This document shows, one piece after another, positions 17,883 through 26,426 of a stretch of 64,000 nucleotides of DNA. The number at the start of each line of letters is the position of its first letter. Within the stretch, counting starts at the first letter, position 1. Source of the DNA: a candidate division KSB1 bacterium (GTDB taxonomy: Bacteria > Zhuqueibacterota > Zhuqueibacteria > JANLFK01 > Oleimicrobiaceae); the NCBI GenBank assembly GCA_034506335.1, contig JAPDPR010000007.1:1-64000 (forward strand), read 5' to 3'. A program made the translations under genes and the position numbers. The notes under the pieces were generated by a model. It was not told where the DNA came from, did not search any database, and saw only the letters and a list, made by a program, of their open reading frames with translations.

Positions 17883-18830
17883 CTACGAGGCCTCGGCAAG
17901 GCCATGGGACCTCACGACCTGGCGCAAGCGGGTCATCGTCTCGCTCGAAGGGGGCGCCAACTGCACCGCGCGGTACCGCATCCCCAGCGCCTTGTATTTT
18001 TCTGCCGCCATCTTGTGCAAAGGCACCAGCTCCACCTTCACCTGAGCCGGGCTCCCAGGAGCTCGATGAGGGTTCCTCCGCGCCAGCTCCCGCAGCACAT
18101 CACAAATTGCCCCCATCTCCTGCTCACTGTCGTTGAAGCCGGGCACCACCGGCACGCGGATGAGCAGCGGAGTGTCCGTCTGCATCAATCGCTCAGTCAT
18201 GTTCAGGATCGCACGGCAGCCGCGGCCCGTCGCGTAACGATGCTTCTCCTCATCAACGTGCTTCACGTCCAATATGACCAGGTCAGTCACCGGGAGCAGC
18301 GGGCACATCTGTTCCCATGTTCCGGCTGCGGACGTGTCCAGGGCCGTATGCAGGCCCTCCTCCTTGCAGGCCTTGAGAATGGCGGCGGCAAAGGAGGCCT
18401 GGTACAGCGGCTCGCCGCCGGATATGGTTACCCCACCTTGGGATGTCGCGTAGAACACGCGGTCCCGCAGAACCACCTCGACAACCTCGGCGTCGGTCAT
18501 CTGCTGCCCACACAGGACGAGCGCCTGCGTTGGACAAGCCGCAGCACATTCGCCACATCCCTTGCATGCGGCACGATGAAAACGGTGCTGCCCTTGGTGC
18601 AGAGAATGCGCCCCCTGCGGGCAAGCCTGAACACACGCGCCGCACCCCAAACATCGCGTGGGGTGGTACAGTATCTCGGCGCGTCGTTTCAGCCCCTCGG
18701 GATTATGGCACCAGAAACAACGCAGTGGGCACCCCTTCAGGAATACTGTGGTCCGAATTCCTGGCCCATCGTGGATGCAATAGCGCTGAATGTTGAACAC
18801 CATGCCCGTCACTGGGCTCACCGGTGTCAC
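17883..18830 (-). CDS. Glycyl-radical enzyme activating protein (radical SAM)
   Basis: This 315-residue protein has the pyruvate formate-lyase activase layout. The radical-SAM CxxxCxxC is at Cys34, 38 and 41 within GCPLRCFWCHNPEG. Two ferredoxin-type 4Fe-4S clusters follow (Cys60, 63, 66, 70 and Cys89, 92, 95, 99), as in activases of diol dehydratase- or hydroxyproline-type glycyl radical enzymes. GGVTISGGEP is present at about 151-160. It should install the glycyl radical on a partner enzyme under anaerobic conditions. No glycyl radical enzyme is encoded in this window. The start shown is a GTG; the ATG at 18801-18803 is a possible alternative. Confidence 0.93.
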   Translation of the reverse strand: MTPVSPVTGMVFNIQRYCIHDGPGIRTTVFLKGCPLRCFWCHNPEGLKRRAEILYHPTRCLGCGACVQACPQGAHSLHQGQHRFHRAACKGCGECAAACPTQALVLCGQQMTDAEVVEVVLRDRVFYATSQGGVTISGGEPLYQASFAAAILKACKEEGLHTALDTSAAGTWEQMCPLLPVTDLVILDVKHVDEEKHRYATGRGCRAILNMTERLMQTDTPLLIRVPVVPGFNDSEQEMGAICDVLRELARRNPHRAPGSPAQVKVELVPLHKMAAEKYKALGMRYRAVQLAPPSSETMTRLRQVVRSHGLAEAS

Positions 18831-18860
18831 TCTCGACAGCAGATTGAGGACGGCACTCGC

Positions 18861-19988
18861 TCAGGCGGCGCTGCCGCACGCGAGGGCCTCATCGACCATC
18901 GCCAAATAGTTTCCCACCGGCACGTAGCTGGGGATAGAGTTTCCTGAACCAACCGCGTACCGCCCCCGAGCGCCGCAGATCTCGATGAGCTGGCGGGTAC
19001 GCTGCCGGACTTGCTCCGCTGTGCCTCCGGCCAGAATGTTGACATCCACCCCGCCTAAGACCCCAACCCTACCCTGGTACTGCGCCTGGAACTCCTCCAC
19101 CGGCAGAATCGCATCTTCAAATGAGTGCTTGGCATCGATATGCACCACGTCCAACAGATCCGTCATGATCGCATCGAGATTGCCGCACGAATGGAGGAAA
19201 TACGGCACGCCATGCTCGTGAGCCAGGTGCGCAAGCCGCCGGTGCCAGGGCAACACATATCGACGGAGGTGGTCCGGCGCGATCAGCGTCCCGGAGCGGA
19301 ATCCCATGTCGTCACCCTGGAAAATGGCCACCAGGCGGTCCAGAGAAAGTAGCCGACGGTAGTATCCCTCGAAAATCCCCCCGAGTCTGTCAACCAGTTG
19401 CTGGACCAACTCTGGATCATCGTGCACGGCAAGGCACAGCCCCTCGTAGGACATGATCTGCGACAGGTGTTCGAATATTCCACCGGCGTGACAGCTCAGG
19501 AGGCCCATCCCCTCAGGAAGATGGCTGTTCACGTACTCCAGCTCGAATAAATCGGCATCTTCCACTCTCGGCCATTCGTAGCGCTCCAGATCCTCGCGGC
19601 TGCGGATGACGCCGCCATGAAGGTCTGCCCATGCCCTATCCCGCTGGAAGCTCGTACCCGGGTCCTGAGCCACAGTGAACTTCTTTGCAAAGGGCAAAGG
19701 GCGCTCCAGACGCACGCAATCATAGCCCAACCGATACCACACCTGAATGACGTTTTGAAGGTAGCGCTCCCTCTGCGAGCGCTCCATCCCCCAATCGACC
19801 CACTCTCTGCCCAACACTTCGGTGACGACCGCTCGGAGCACTACATCGTCGACGATGTATTCTACCAACGGTACCCTGCCCGAGGTTTCGTGGCCCAGAA
19901 GAATGGCAATGAACTGTTGCGCATCTGGCCGCGGGTGGGCCAGGGGTATGTGTTGCAACTGCACGGATCCTCCAGCTTGCGTCGACAT
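18861..19988 (-). CDS. URO-D-family protein with HxCG metal motif
   Basis: This 375-residue URO-D-fold protein has HSCG at 266-269, preceded by the strand VPYFL and followed by NLDAIMTDLLDVVHIDAKHS, a typical metal-site neighbourhood for methyltransferase-type members. GGVDVNILAGGTAEQV follows near the C-terminus, also as in the MtaA group. It lies 20 bp after the heparinase-like gene and 30 bp before the glycyl-radical activase. A role in methyl-group or C1 chemistry of the glycan product is a hypothesis only. Confidence 0.85.
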   Translation of the reverse strand: MSTQAGGSVQLQHIPLAHPRPDAQQFIAILLGHETSGRVPLVEYIVDDVVLRAVVTEVLGREWVDWGMERSQRERYLQNVIQVWYRLGYDCVRLERPLPFAKKFTVAQDPGTSFQRDRAWADLHGGVIRSREDLERYEWPRVEDADLFELEYVNSHLPEGMGLLSCHAGGIFEHLSQIMSYEGLCLAVHDDPELVQQLVDRLGGIFEGYYRRLLSLDRLVAIFQGDDMGFRSGTLIAPDHLRRYVLPWHRRLAHLAHEHGVPYFLHSCGNLDAIMTDLLDVVHIDAKHSFEDAILPVEEFQAQYQGRVGVLGGVDVNILAGGTAEQVRQRTRQLIEICGARGRYAVGSGNSIPSYVPVGNYLAMVDEALACGSAA

Positions 19989-20008
19989 GACCTACGATTT
20001 CGGCCTGT

Positions 20009-22060
20009 TCACACAACAAGCCTCGATACCTCGAACTCTGGAAGTGTACCGGTGTCGAAGATAAGAAGCCCGAGCTCCTTGTCACCCAGGCCAACCTCAA
20101 TCCGCCAGGTGGTCTGCTCGCGCCTGAGTGCGATGTTGGGGTTGGGCTGGTCAGAGCGGAGAGGGCAACCAACCATCAACAGCAGAGGCTCCGTTGCGGG
20201 TTCGGTCCCGGCAACCTCCACAAATGGGAATATGCCTTTCGCCTCAGGCACGGGGTGCTTGTTGCTTGTGACGACCACTGGCACCGTGCCGTCGCATGCA
20301 GCATAGAACCGAGCGTACGGGCGCTCGATTGTGAAACCTCTGCCGTCACACAGTACCTTCGCTTTGCCGTCGCTGTTTTCTGCGTGCCATCTGGCCGCAA
20401 ACCGTGAAGGATGAGTCCCCTTGCAGAGCTTGTCTACCACCACCAGGCACGGGAACTTGGGCACCGCGATGACGGTCCGCGTGACCGCCTCGATGTCTTC
20501 ATCTACGAGGCGGTAAGCGTGAGTCGCGTCGCTAGCCCAAAAAAGGTAGCCCTCCCGCTCGCCAAGGCGCACTATCTTGGCCGATGCCTGCGAGGCGTTC
20601 GTCCCCTCCTTGCCGTCGTGGTACTGGTGGCCTCGGCCGTCCACCAAGACAGTGTTGTGGGCCGGCGAGGTACGCAGTATCCAGGCAGGGTCTCGATGGT
20701 CATACGGCGGGCGCTTGATGTCGGCAAGGAGGATCTCTCCGTAGCATTTGAGCACCAATGAATTCCGGTCGGCGTGCTCGTGGTTGGCCGGGCCACCGCT
20801 GCGCATGGCGATCACCAAGTCGTCTAGGTCGTAACCGGTGCGGGCGATCACCCAATCGAGTGCAAGGTGTTTGAAGTGCTCGCGCGCAGGAGGTGCGCTG
20901 GCGTTGATGCGCTCATCAAACCAGATGACCGAGTAGGGGCTGTGCTTCTGAGCGTGCTTGATCCCAGCGTATTGGGCCAGTCCGTCGCGGGAGCGGCGTG
21001 CAGTCCAGAAGGGCACCGCCGAATCGAATCCAGGGCCGCTGTCGCCAAAATTCACCAGGTAGTTCGGGTTGCCATGATGAGGCATCTGCAGCGCCAAGAC
21101 GTACTCGATCATTCCTGGGAAGTTGGCCCAGTCATAGCAATCGGTGCCGCGCTTGCGCGAAAGCATCTCCACCGTCAACGCCATGTGCAGGGCCGTATAG
21201 TCCCAATATGAGCCTCCTTCGTCGTAGCTTCCGTCCCACGCAAAACGTGTGACGAAGGTGCGATAACTATGTTCCACCATCTCCCACCATCGATCCACAC
21301 GCGGGTCCACCCCGTCTAGGAGTGCCGCACCCACTGCGAGCGCGCCCATGGGAACCGCCTTGAGATTGGTCTTGTCCAGAATCTCCGGCCACCGCCTCAT
21401 GTCCCGCTCTTCCCAGTAGCTCTCGCGGTCAAAACTCCAGCCCACCACCTTGTCTGGGTAGCGCATGCCGAAGAGGGAGCGGTAACAGGGCTCGCACCCT
21501 TTGTCTCCGATTTGGCGAAGCATCTCCTGGCGTTGAGCCTTGCTCAATAGGTCACCCATCCAGTCGTATGCCAGCGACAGGGCAATGGTCGTGGCCGGTG
21601 CGCGCTGCAAGCCGATAGTATGGACACCTGCTTCCAAGAAATAGTCCCACTTGGGGTACTCCAGTAGCCTCTTGACCGCCAGCTGAGCGAGTGCGCCCCG
21701 CTTTCGGTTGCGGCTAATCAGGTACACAAAAGCCTCACGTTCAAGAATCTTGCAGGCCCTGTCGATGTGTCTCAGGTGGTTGTGCAAGTCTATTTCCTTT
21801 TCCAGGAACCGCCAGTCGTCAGCGAGGTCCATCTCCATCAGCTGACCCCAGTAGGTGTGGAACACGGGGAGTTGCACCGTACGGCGCAGCCTGGGCACCT
21901 CTTCTGCGGTAAACAATAGGCCAAGCGGAAGTGAAGAATCGGTGCCCTGCTTTTTTTTGGAAGGCCGCAACAGATTCGGCGCAAGGACGATCATGCTACC
22001 AGCTATGCTACCCTCGCGCAGGAATTCACGCCTCGTCATCGTAGAGTGCCTTTGAGTCAC
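20009..22060 (-). CDS. Heparinase II/III-family protein with twin-arginine signal
   Basis: This 683-residue protein begins with a Tat-type signal: RR at residues 10-11 in MTRREFLREGS, then a hydrophobic stretch. An alpha-toroid domain follows, then a beta-sandwich carrying NHEHADRNS near residue 425, the characteristic heparinase II/III segment. Such enzymes cleave uronic-acid-containing polysaccharides by beta-elimination after export to the periplasm. The GTG start at 22058-22060 is preceded by a strong GAGGAGG at 7 bp; an ATG seven codons later is an alternative. It lies between the SSS transporter gene and a URO-D gene, which fits coupled glycan cleavage and uptake. Confidence 0.85.
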   Translation of the reverse strand: MTQRHSTMTRREFLREGSIAGSMIVLAPNLLRPSKKKQGTDSSLPLGLLFTAEEVPRLRRTVQLPVFHTYWGQLMEMDLADDWRFLEKEIDLHNHLRHIDRACKILEREAFVYLISRNRKRGALAQLAVKRLLEYPKWDYFLEAGVHTIGLQRAPATTIALSLAYDWMGDLLSKAQRQEMLRQIGDKGCEPCYRSLFGMRYPDKVVGWSFDRESYWEERDMRRWPEILDKTNLKAVPMGALAVGAALLDGVDPRVDRWWEMVEHSYRTFVTRFAWDGSYDEGGSYWDYTALHMALTVEMLSRKRGTDCYDWANFPGMIEYVLALQMPHHGNPNYLVNFGDSGPGFDSAVPFWTARRSRDGLAQYAGIKHAQKHSPYSVIWFDERINASAPPAREHFKHLALDWVIARTGYDLDDLVIAMRSGGPANHEHADRNSLVLKCYGEILLADIKRPPYDHRDPAWILRTSPAHNTVLVDGRGHQYHDGKEGTNASQASAKIVRLGEREGYLFWASDATHAYRLVDEDIEAVTRTVIAVPKFPCLVVVDKLCKGTHPSRFAARWHAENSDGKAKVLCDGRGFTIERPYARFYAACDGTVPVVVTSNKHPVPEAKGIFPFVEVAGTEPATEPLLLMVGCPLRSDQPNPNIALRREQTTWRIEVGLGDKELGLLIFDTGTLPEFEVSRLVV

Positions 22061-22095
22061 TTCTCTGCCTCCTCTTACCTTGGATACTCTTTGCG

Positions 22096-23976
22096 CTATG
22101 CGCCACCGGTTTTCGGCGGCAGCTCCTTCTTGCCCGCAGAAGCAAATAGGGCCCCCAAGCTACACAGAATGCCCCCCACTGCCAATCGGATGGGGATGGC
22201 CGTGCGACAGGACGGGTCCAGGATTTGCAAGAAGACAAAAAGACCGACAGCGATAGAGAGCCTCCCCACAAGCGGAAAAGTTGACCACGCGCGCCTGCCC
22301 GTGGCGTACACTTCTCTGTCCACGTCCACAGGCCGCGCAAGACGGGCGAAGAACTCCTGCACCGCCTCCCTATCCGCCGCGGTCTCGCGGGCAGACAACT
22401 TCGCACACAGCACCAGAACGCATGCGAACACCGCAGCGCCCGCCCAGAGGAGCAGTGCTCTTTCGCTGTTGAGCACGGTCGACCTTGAGGCAAGAAATGC
22501 CAGCAATACCGCACCAATGCCTGCCACAGCACCGCTCGCCCACGGTTTGTTCCTACAAAGCGTGGCAAGCGGACGCATTCCCAGGAGCAGGACGAAGGTC
22601 ACCCCGATTGTGACATAAAGCTGCATGCCTACCGACAAGTCGAGCACAAAACGCGCCATTGCACTGCTCAGTGTGCCCAGAAGGACAGCACAGACTGCCG
22701 CCCAGCGCGGCGGGCTCTGGAAGACTAGACCAAACGCAAGGGGGATGGCCAACGGCATATAGAAAAGGGACAAGAACACCACCATCAGATTGAAAATGCC
22801 GAGGCTGCTCCGGGCGTAAATGACCGCAGTCGTCATGGTTACCAGGCCCAGAAAGACTGTGGCAAGGCGCCCGACAACCAGCACTTGTCGGTCGGTAGCC
22901 CGTCGGTTGATCAGACCCGCATAGAGATCGCGCGAAATCACTGAGGAGTCCAGATTGTAACCTGCGTTGATGGTGCTCAGCGTGGCCGCAAACATCGCGA
23001 CCAGGAAAAGGCCAATCAACCCCTTGGGCAGCGTCTGCAGCACTATCCCCACGTAGACCAAATCCTCAGGCTTGAACTGGTCACCGAAAAAACTAATCTC
23101 TCGCAAGTTTGGCCAAAGAACGGAAGCCACGAGTGGAGGTATGCCAAAAAGCACAGGGACGGTCAGGAAAAGCAAGCTGCCCAACAAGCCCACTCGCTTA
23201 GCTTCTGCTTCGTCCTTCACGCTGTAGTAGCGCTGTGCCGGTGCCCAGTTGGCATTTATGATGTTGAACATCGTGATAGCGACTAGATAATGCACGTCAT
23301 AGTGGAGACCGCTGTAGGCATGCGACAGACGCAATGCTGGCAGCTTTTCCACCAGCGCTCCCGGGCCACCCACAAGATGGAGGCTGAGCGGCATCACCAC
23401 CAAAGTCACCGCTATGAGAATCAGAAACTGGACTACATCGCCGATGGTAATGGCCCAGAGGCCGCCCAGCATTGTATACACCAGGATTATCACACCTGCA
23501 GCAACAATCACCCACTCGATGGGTACGCCGATGGTTGCCGCGATTATCTTGGACACAGCCGTGAGCGTGATGCCACGGCCGAGCAGCCCGCTCAGCACCA
23601 TAACATACCCGGCCAGCTGCCGCGTGGCAGGATTGTAGCGCATCGTCGTGTACTCCACTGGCGACAAGACCCGTGCCCGCCGCCAGCGCGCCGCAGTAAT
23701 GCGGTAGCCGATGAAAAAAGCAAGCGACCACGTGAGGAAGTAGATGAGGCCATAAAGGCCAGTATGGTAGACGAAACCAGCCGCACCGGTAAAGGTCCAG
23801 GCGGTAAAGTTGCCCATGTACAGGGACACGCCGCTGACCCACCAAGGTATGAGGTTCCCCCCAGTGAAGAACTCTTTCGCCCCTTTCATGAACTTGGTGA
23901 AGTAAACCCCAATGGCCACCAGAAGCAAGCCATAGAAAGCAAGCGCGTAGTAATCGGCTGGCGCCAGATACTTCAT
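22096..23976 (-). CDS. Sodium:solute symporter (SSS family)
   Basis: The protein has about 626 residues with many hydrophobic segments, starting with DYYALAFYGLLLVAIGVYF. Hallmarks of the SSS family are the GGNLIPWWVSGVSLYMGNF segment and the later core helix containing FAATLSTINAGYNLDSSV. It should carry a sugar, uronate or other organic solute across the inner membrane with Na+. The ATG at 23974-23976 is preferred over an upstream TTG at 23991, because it immediately precedes the first recognisable family residues. It is the first gene of a nine-gene minus-strand unit and lies divergently from the aminotransferase gene. Confidence 0.92.
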   Translation of the reverse strand: MKYLAPADYYALAFYGLLLVAIGVYFTKFMKGAKEFFTGGNLIPWWVSGVSLYMGNFTAWTFTGAAGFVYHTGLYGLIYFLTWSLAFFIGYRITAARWRRARVLSPVEYTTMRYNPATRQLAGYVMVLSGLLGRGITLTAVSKIIAATIGVPIEWVIVAAGVIILVYTMLGGLWAITIGDVVQFLILIAVTLVVMPLSLHLVGGPGALVEKLPALRLSHAYSGLHYDVHYLVAITMFNIINANWAPAQRYYSVKDEAEAKRVGLLGSLLFLTVPVLFGIPPLVASVLWPNLREISFFGDQFKPEDLVYVGIVLQTLPKGLIGLFLVAMFAATLSTINAGYNLDSSVISRDLYAGLINRRATDRQVLVVGRLATVFLGLVTMTTAVIYARSSLGIFNLMVVFLSLFYMPLAIPLAFGLVFQSPPRWAAVCAVLLGTLSSAMARFVLDLSVGMQLYVTIGVTFVLLLGMRPLATLCRNKPWASGAVAGIGAVLLAFLASRSTVLNSERALLLWAGAAVFACVLVLCAKLSARETAADREAVQEFFARLARPVDVDREVYATGRRAWSTFPLVGRLSIAVGLFVFLQILDPSCRTAIPIRLAVGGILCSLGALFASAGKKELPPKTGGA

Positions 23977-24042
23977 CGTTGCCCTGCCCAATGTCCTGGT
24001 GTGAACCGCACGATGCCGCTCACCTGCCTTTGCAAAAACACC

Positions 24043-24071
24043 TTGATTTCATCTGTGCTAGGATGTATCTT
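24043..24071 (+). promoter_or_regulatory. Putative sigma-70 promoter of the aminotransferase gene
   Basis: A -35 box TTGATT (24043-24048) is followed after 17 bp by a -10 box TATCTT (24066-24071). The predicted start near 24078 gives a leader of about 40 nt containing the ribosome-binding site GGAAGGAG before the ATG at 24119. I saw no equally good promoter for the divergent transporter gene. Confidence 0.5.
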
Positions 24072-24118
24072 TGCTCTCGCTTGAACATAGCGATCGTCAC
24101 TACGGAAGGAGCTCTCCC

Positions 24119-25318
24119 ATGACCCCTGCGCACCGCGAACATCTGGAGAAGACACTGCGCCTCATCCCATGGGCCACACAGACTAACGCGAAACGTTTCA
24201 AGCCAGAAACGCCCCATATGCCCCCCTTCATCCGGCGTGCCTCAGGGTGTCGCATTTGGGATCTTGACGACCGCTGCTACATAGATTATCGTTGCGCACT
24301 AGGGCCCATCATCCTTGGCTACGGTCACCCCAAGGTGGAGGAGGCCATCCGCCAGCAACTCTCGCAGGGAGTGCTCTTCAGCATGGCCAGCCCGCTTGAG
24401 CTCGAGGCGGCGGAAGCAGTGCTCAGCAACGTGCCCTGGTTGGAGCAGATTCGTTTTATGAAAACCGGCGCGGACGCATGCTCGGCCTGCGTCCGCTTAG
24501 CACGTGCGCTCACTGGCCGAGACCACATCGTGAGCTGCGGTTACCACGGCTACCACGACTGGTCAGTGGTCGACTGGCCAGAATCCGGCGTTCCTGCCGT
24601 CCTGCGTCAATTCACCCACCCGCTCGCCTACGGCGATATCCGAAGCGCGGAGCGGCTCTTTGACGAACTCGGCTCCCAGATAGCCGCCGCCGTAGTGGAG
24701 CCGTACGATTGGCAGCACCCAGACGGCGCGGCCTTCCTCCACCGCCTGCGGGAACTGTGCGACCATCACGGCGCACTTCTCGTCTACGACGAGGTGCTCA
24801 CCGGTTTCCGTTTGGCGCGCGGTGGAGCCCAAGAGTACTTTGGCATCACGCCTGACCTGGCAGCCTATGCGAAGGCTATCGCAAACGGCCTCCCACTGTC
24901 CGCCTTTGGCGGCAAGCGTGTATTCATGCAGCAGTTGGAAAAAACCGTCATCACCATCACCCACGGCGGCGAAGCCCTCTCGCTGGCGGCCGGCAAGGCG
25001 ACTATGGAGGTCATGCGCTCGGAACCAGTGCATGAACACATTTTTGCTGTTGGGCAGCGCCTCCTTGATGGGTTTAGCGAGATCATAGCAGAGCTGCGAG
25101 CACCAGCCCGTGCCGGCGGACTCCCACCGGCACCCTACATTGCCTTCGACACCGGAGACGCCCAGCTGGACACCCAACTAAAAAACGCGCTCTTCGACCG
25201 GTTGTACGCCGCCGGCATCTTCGCCAATGACCGCTGGTTTGTAAGCTACGCCCACCAGCCCAAGGACATTGATGAAACACTGGAGAAAGTTCGCGAGGCC
25301 TTCAAAGCAATTTTGTAA
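24119..25318 (+). CDS. Class III PLP-dependent aminotransferase (glutamate-1-semialdehyde aminomutase-like)
   Basis: From the ATG at 24119, which follows GGAAGGAG, the protein has 399 residues, a normal size. DYRCALGPIILGYGHP (56-71) is the family's N-terminal core, KTGADACSACVRLAR (115-129) the phosphate-binding part, and DEVLTGFR (224-231) the pyridine-ring site. Lys252 in AYAKAIANGLPLSAF is the Schiff-base lysine. It resembles HemL and the related sugar-cluster aminotransferases, but in this context it may act on a keto sugar acid or an amino acid. It is a single-gene plus-strand unit and converges on the URO-D gene at 25408. Confidence 0.9.
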   Translation: MTPAHREHLEKTLRLIPWATQTNAKRFKPETPHMPPFIRRASGCRIWDLDDRCYIDYRCALGPIILGYGHPKVEEAIRQQLSQGVLFSMASPLELEAAEAVLSNVPWLEQIRFMKTGADACSACVRLARALTGRDHIVSCGYHGYHDWSVVDWPESGVPAVLRQFTHPLAYGDIRSAERLFDELGSQIAAAVVEPYDWQHPDGAAFLHRLRELCDHHGALLVYDEVLTGFRLARGGAQEYFGITPDLAAYAKAIANGLPLSAFGGKRVFMQQLEKTVITITHGGEALSLAAGKATMEVMRSEPVHEHIFAVGQRLLDGFSEIIAELRAPARAGGLPPAPYIAFDTGDAQLDTQLKNALFDRLYAAGIFANDRWFVSYAHQPKDIDETLEKVREAFKAIL

Positions 25319-25407
25319 GCTAGTGAGCTAATGGCCGTTCTCTGCGCTTTTTCGTTCCACGCACCTCGTACGTTTTCGACAACGACCTAGTCATTACGTG
25401 ATTGCCC

Positions 25408-26406
25408 CTACGAAGCTGCCTTGAGGCAATACTCGCGCAAAAGTTCCATGTATTGGCGGTACTGTTGCAGTGACACGTTGGGCGGCGTCTGGTGGTCCAC
25501 CGAAGGGATGAATCCTCCCTGCCGCATGACCGGGAGTAGGCGCTCAAACTCCCTTCGCATTGCTTCTGGCCCCTTGTCCAGAGTCATCTTGTCAAAGGCA
25601 CCGATGAGCTTGAAACGCGGATGCCGTTGACGGATTTGTGCCACATCCACCCCAGCCATTCGCTCCAACGGGGCGATCCCTTCGATGCCCACCTCCTCCA
25701 ACCAAGGGATGAGATCAGTCACATTGCCGTCCGAATCCACAAACGGCACAATCTCGTAGTGCTTTAGGAGCGGAACAATCTGACGGTAGTAGGGCGCCAG
25801 AAACTCATCGAACATTGCCTTTGAAAGCATCGGGCCGTGGTTGTACGACATATCCTCAGCAAAGGTCATATACTCCGGCCGCAGGATTTGGCAAAGCGCA
25901 CGCACGACCCGCAGGTTGAACTCCACCAGGTCAGTGTTGATTTCGTGGATGAGGTCGGGCTGATCGTAAAAGGCCAGGAAATGGCCCTCGATGCCCAACA
26001 GTTCGCGCGGACCCCAAAAGAAGCCGTCCAGGGTGAGCCACACCACCAGCTGGCCGCGCGCATGGGGTTTGGCCCACGAGCGAACCAACCGGCTGTCAAA
26101 GGGAGGATCCGGAAAAAGGTGCTTCTTGAGCCTGCGATACTCCTCCCTGGTTCGCGCAATGGGTGCTCCATGGTACGCTGGCTTGGGACAATCGGGTCCC
26201 AAAGCACTGACCCAGATTTGCCGATATGGGTCGTGGCCGAGAAACACGTTGATATCGGTAAAATCGGTCAGGTGACGCGGCAAGCCCTCCTCGTACCAGC
26301 GCGCGAGCGTCTTGTCCCACCACATCGCCCACTCGATCATTGGCAGGCGGTCGACAGGGGCAAAAGACATCACTCGGCGGAAACGCTCCACGTGCGTTAA
26401 GGTCAT
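25408..26406 (-). CDS. URO-D-family protein with DxDG in place of HxCG
   Basis: From the ATG at 26404-26406 this is a 332-residue URO-D-fold protein. The metal-site motif found in its paralogues is replaced by DSDG (about residues 224-227), followed by NVTDLIPWLEEVGIEGIAPLE. It therefore lacks both metal-binding residues of the methyltransferase branch. GGAGG lies 9 bp upstream of the chosen start. A GTG at 26430 overlapping the previous stop is possible but less likely. It is the last gene of a long minus-strand unit. The function is unknown. Confidence 0.8.
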   Translation of the reverse strand: MTLTHVERFRRVMSFAPVDRLPMIEWAMWWDKTLARWYEEGLPRHLTDFTDINVFLGHDPYRQIWVSALGPDCPKPAYHGAPIARTREEYRRLKKHLFPDPPFDSRLVRSWAKPHARGQLVVWLTLDGFFWGPRELLGIEGHFLAFYDQPDLIHEINTDLVEFNLRVVRALCQILRPEYMTFAEDMSYNHGPMLSKAMFDEFLAPYYRQIVPLLKHYEIVPFVDSDGNVTDLIPWLEEVGIEGIAPLERMAGVDVAQIRQRHPRFKLIGAFDKMTLDKGPEAMRREFERLLPVMRQGGFIPSVDHQTPPNVSLQQYRQYMELLREYCLKAAS

Positions 26407-26426
26407 GGCGGAGGACCTCCGGACCT

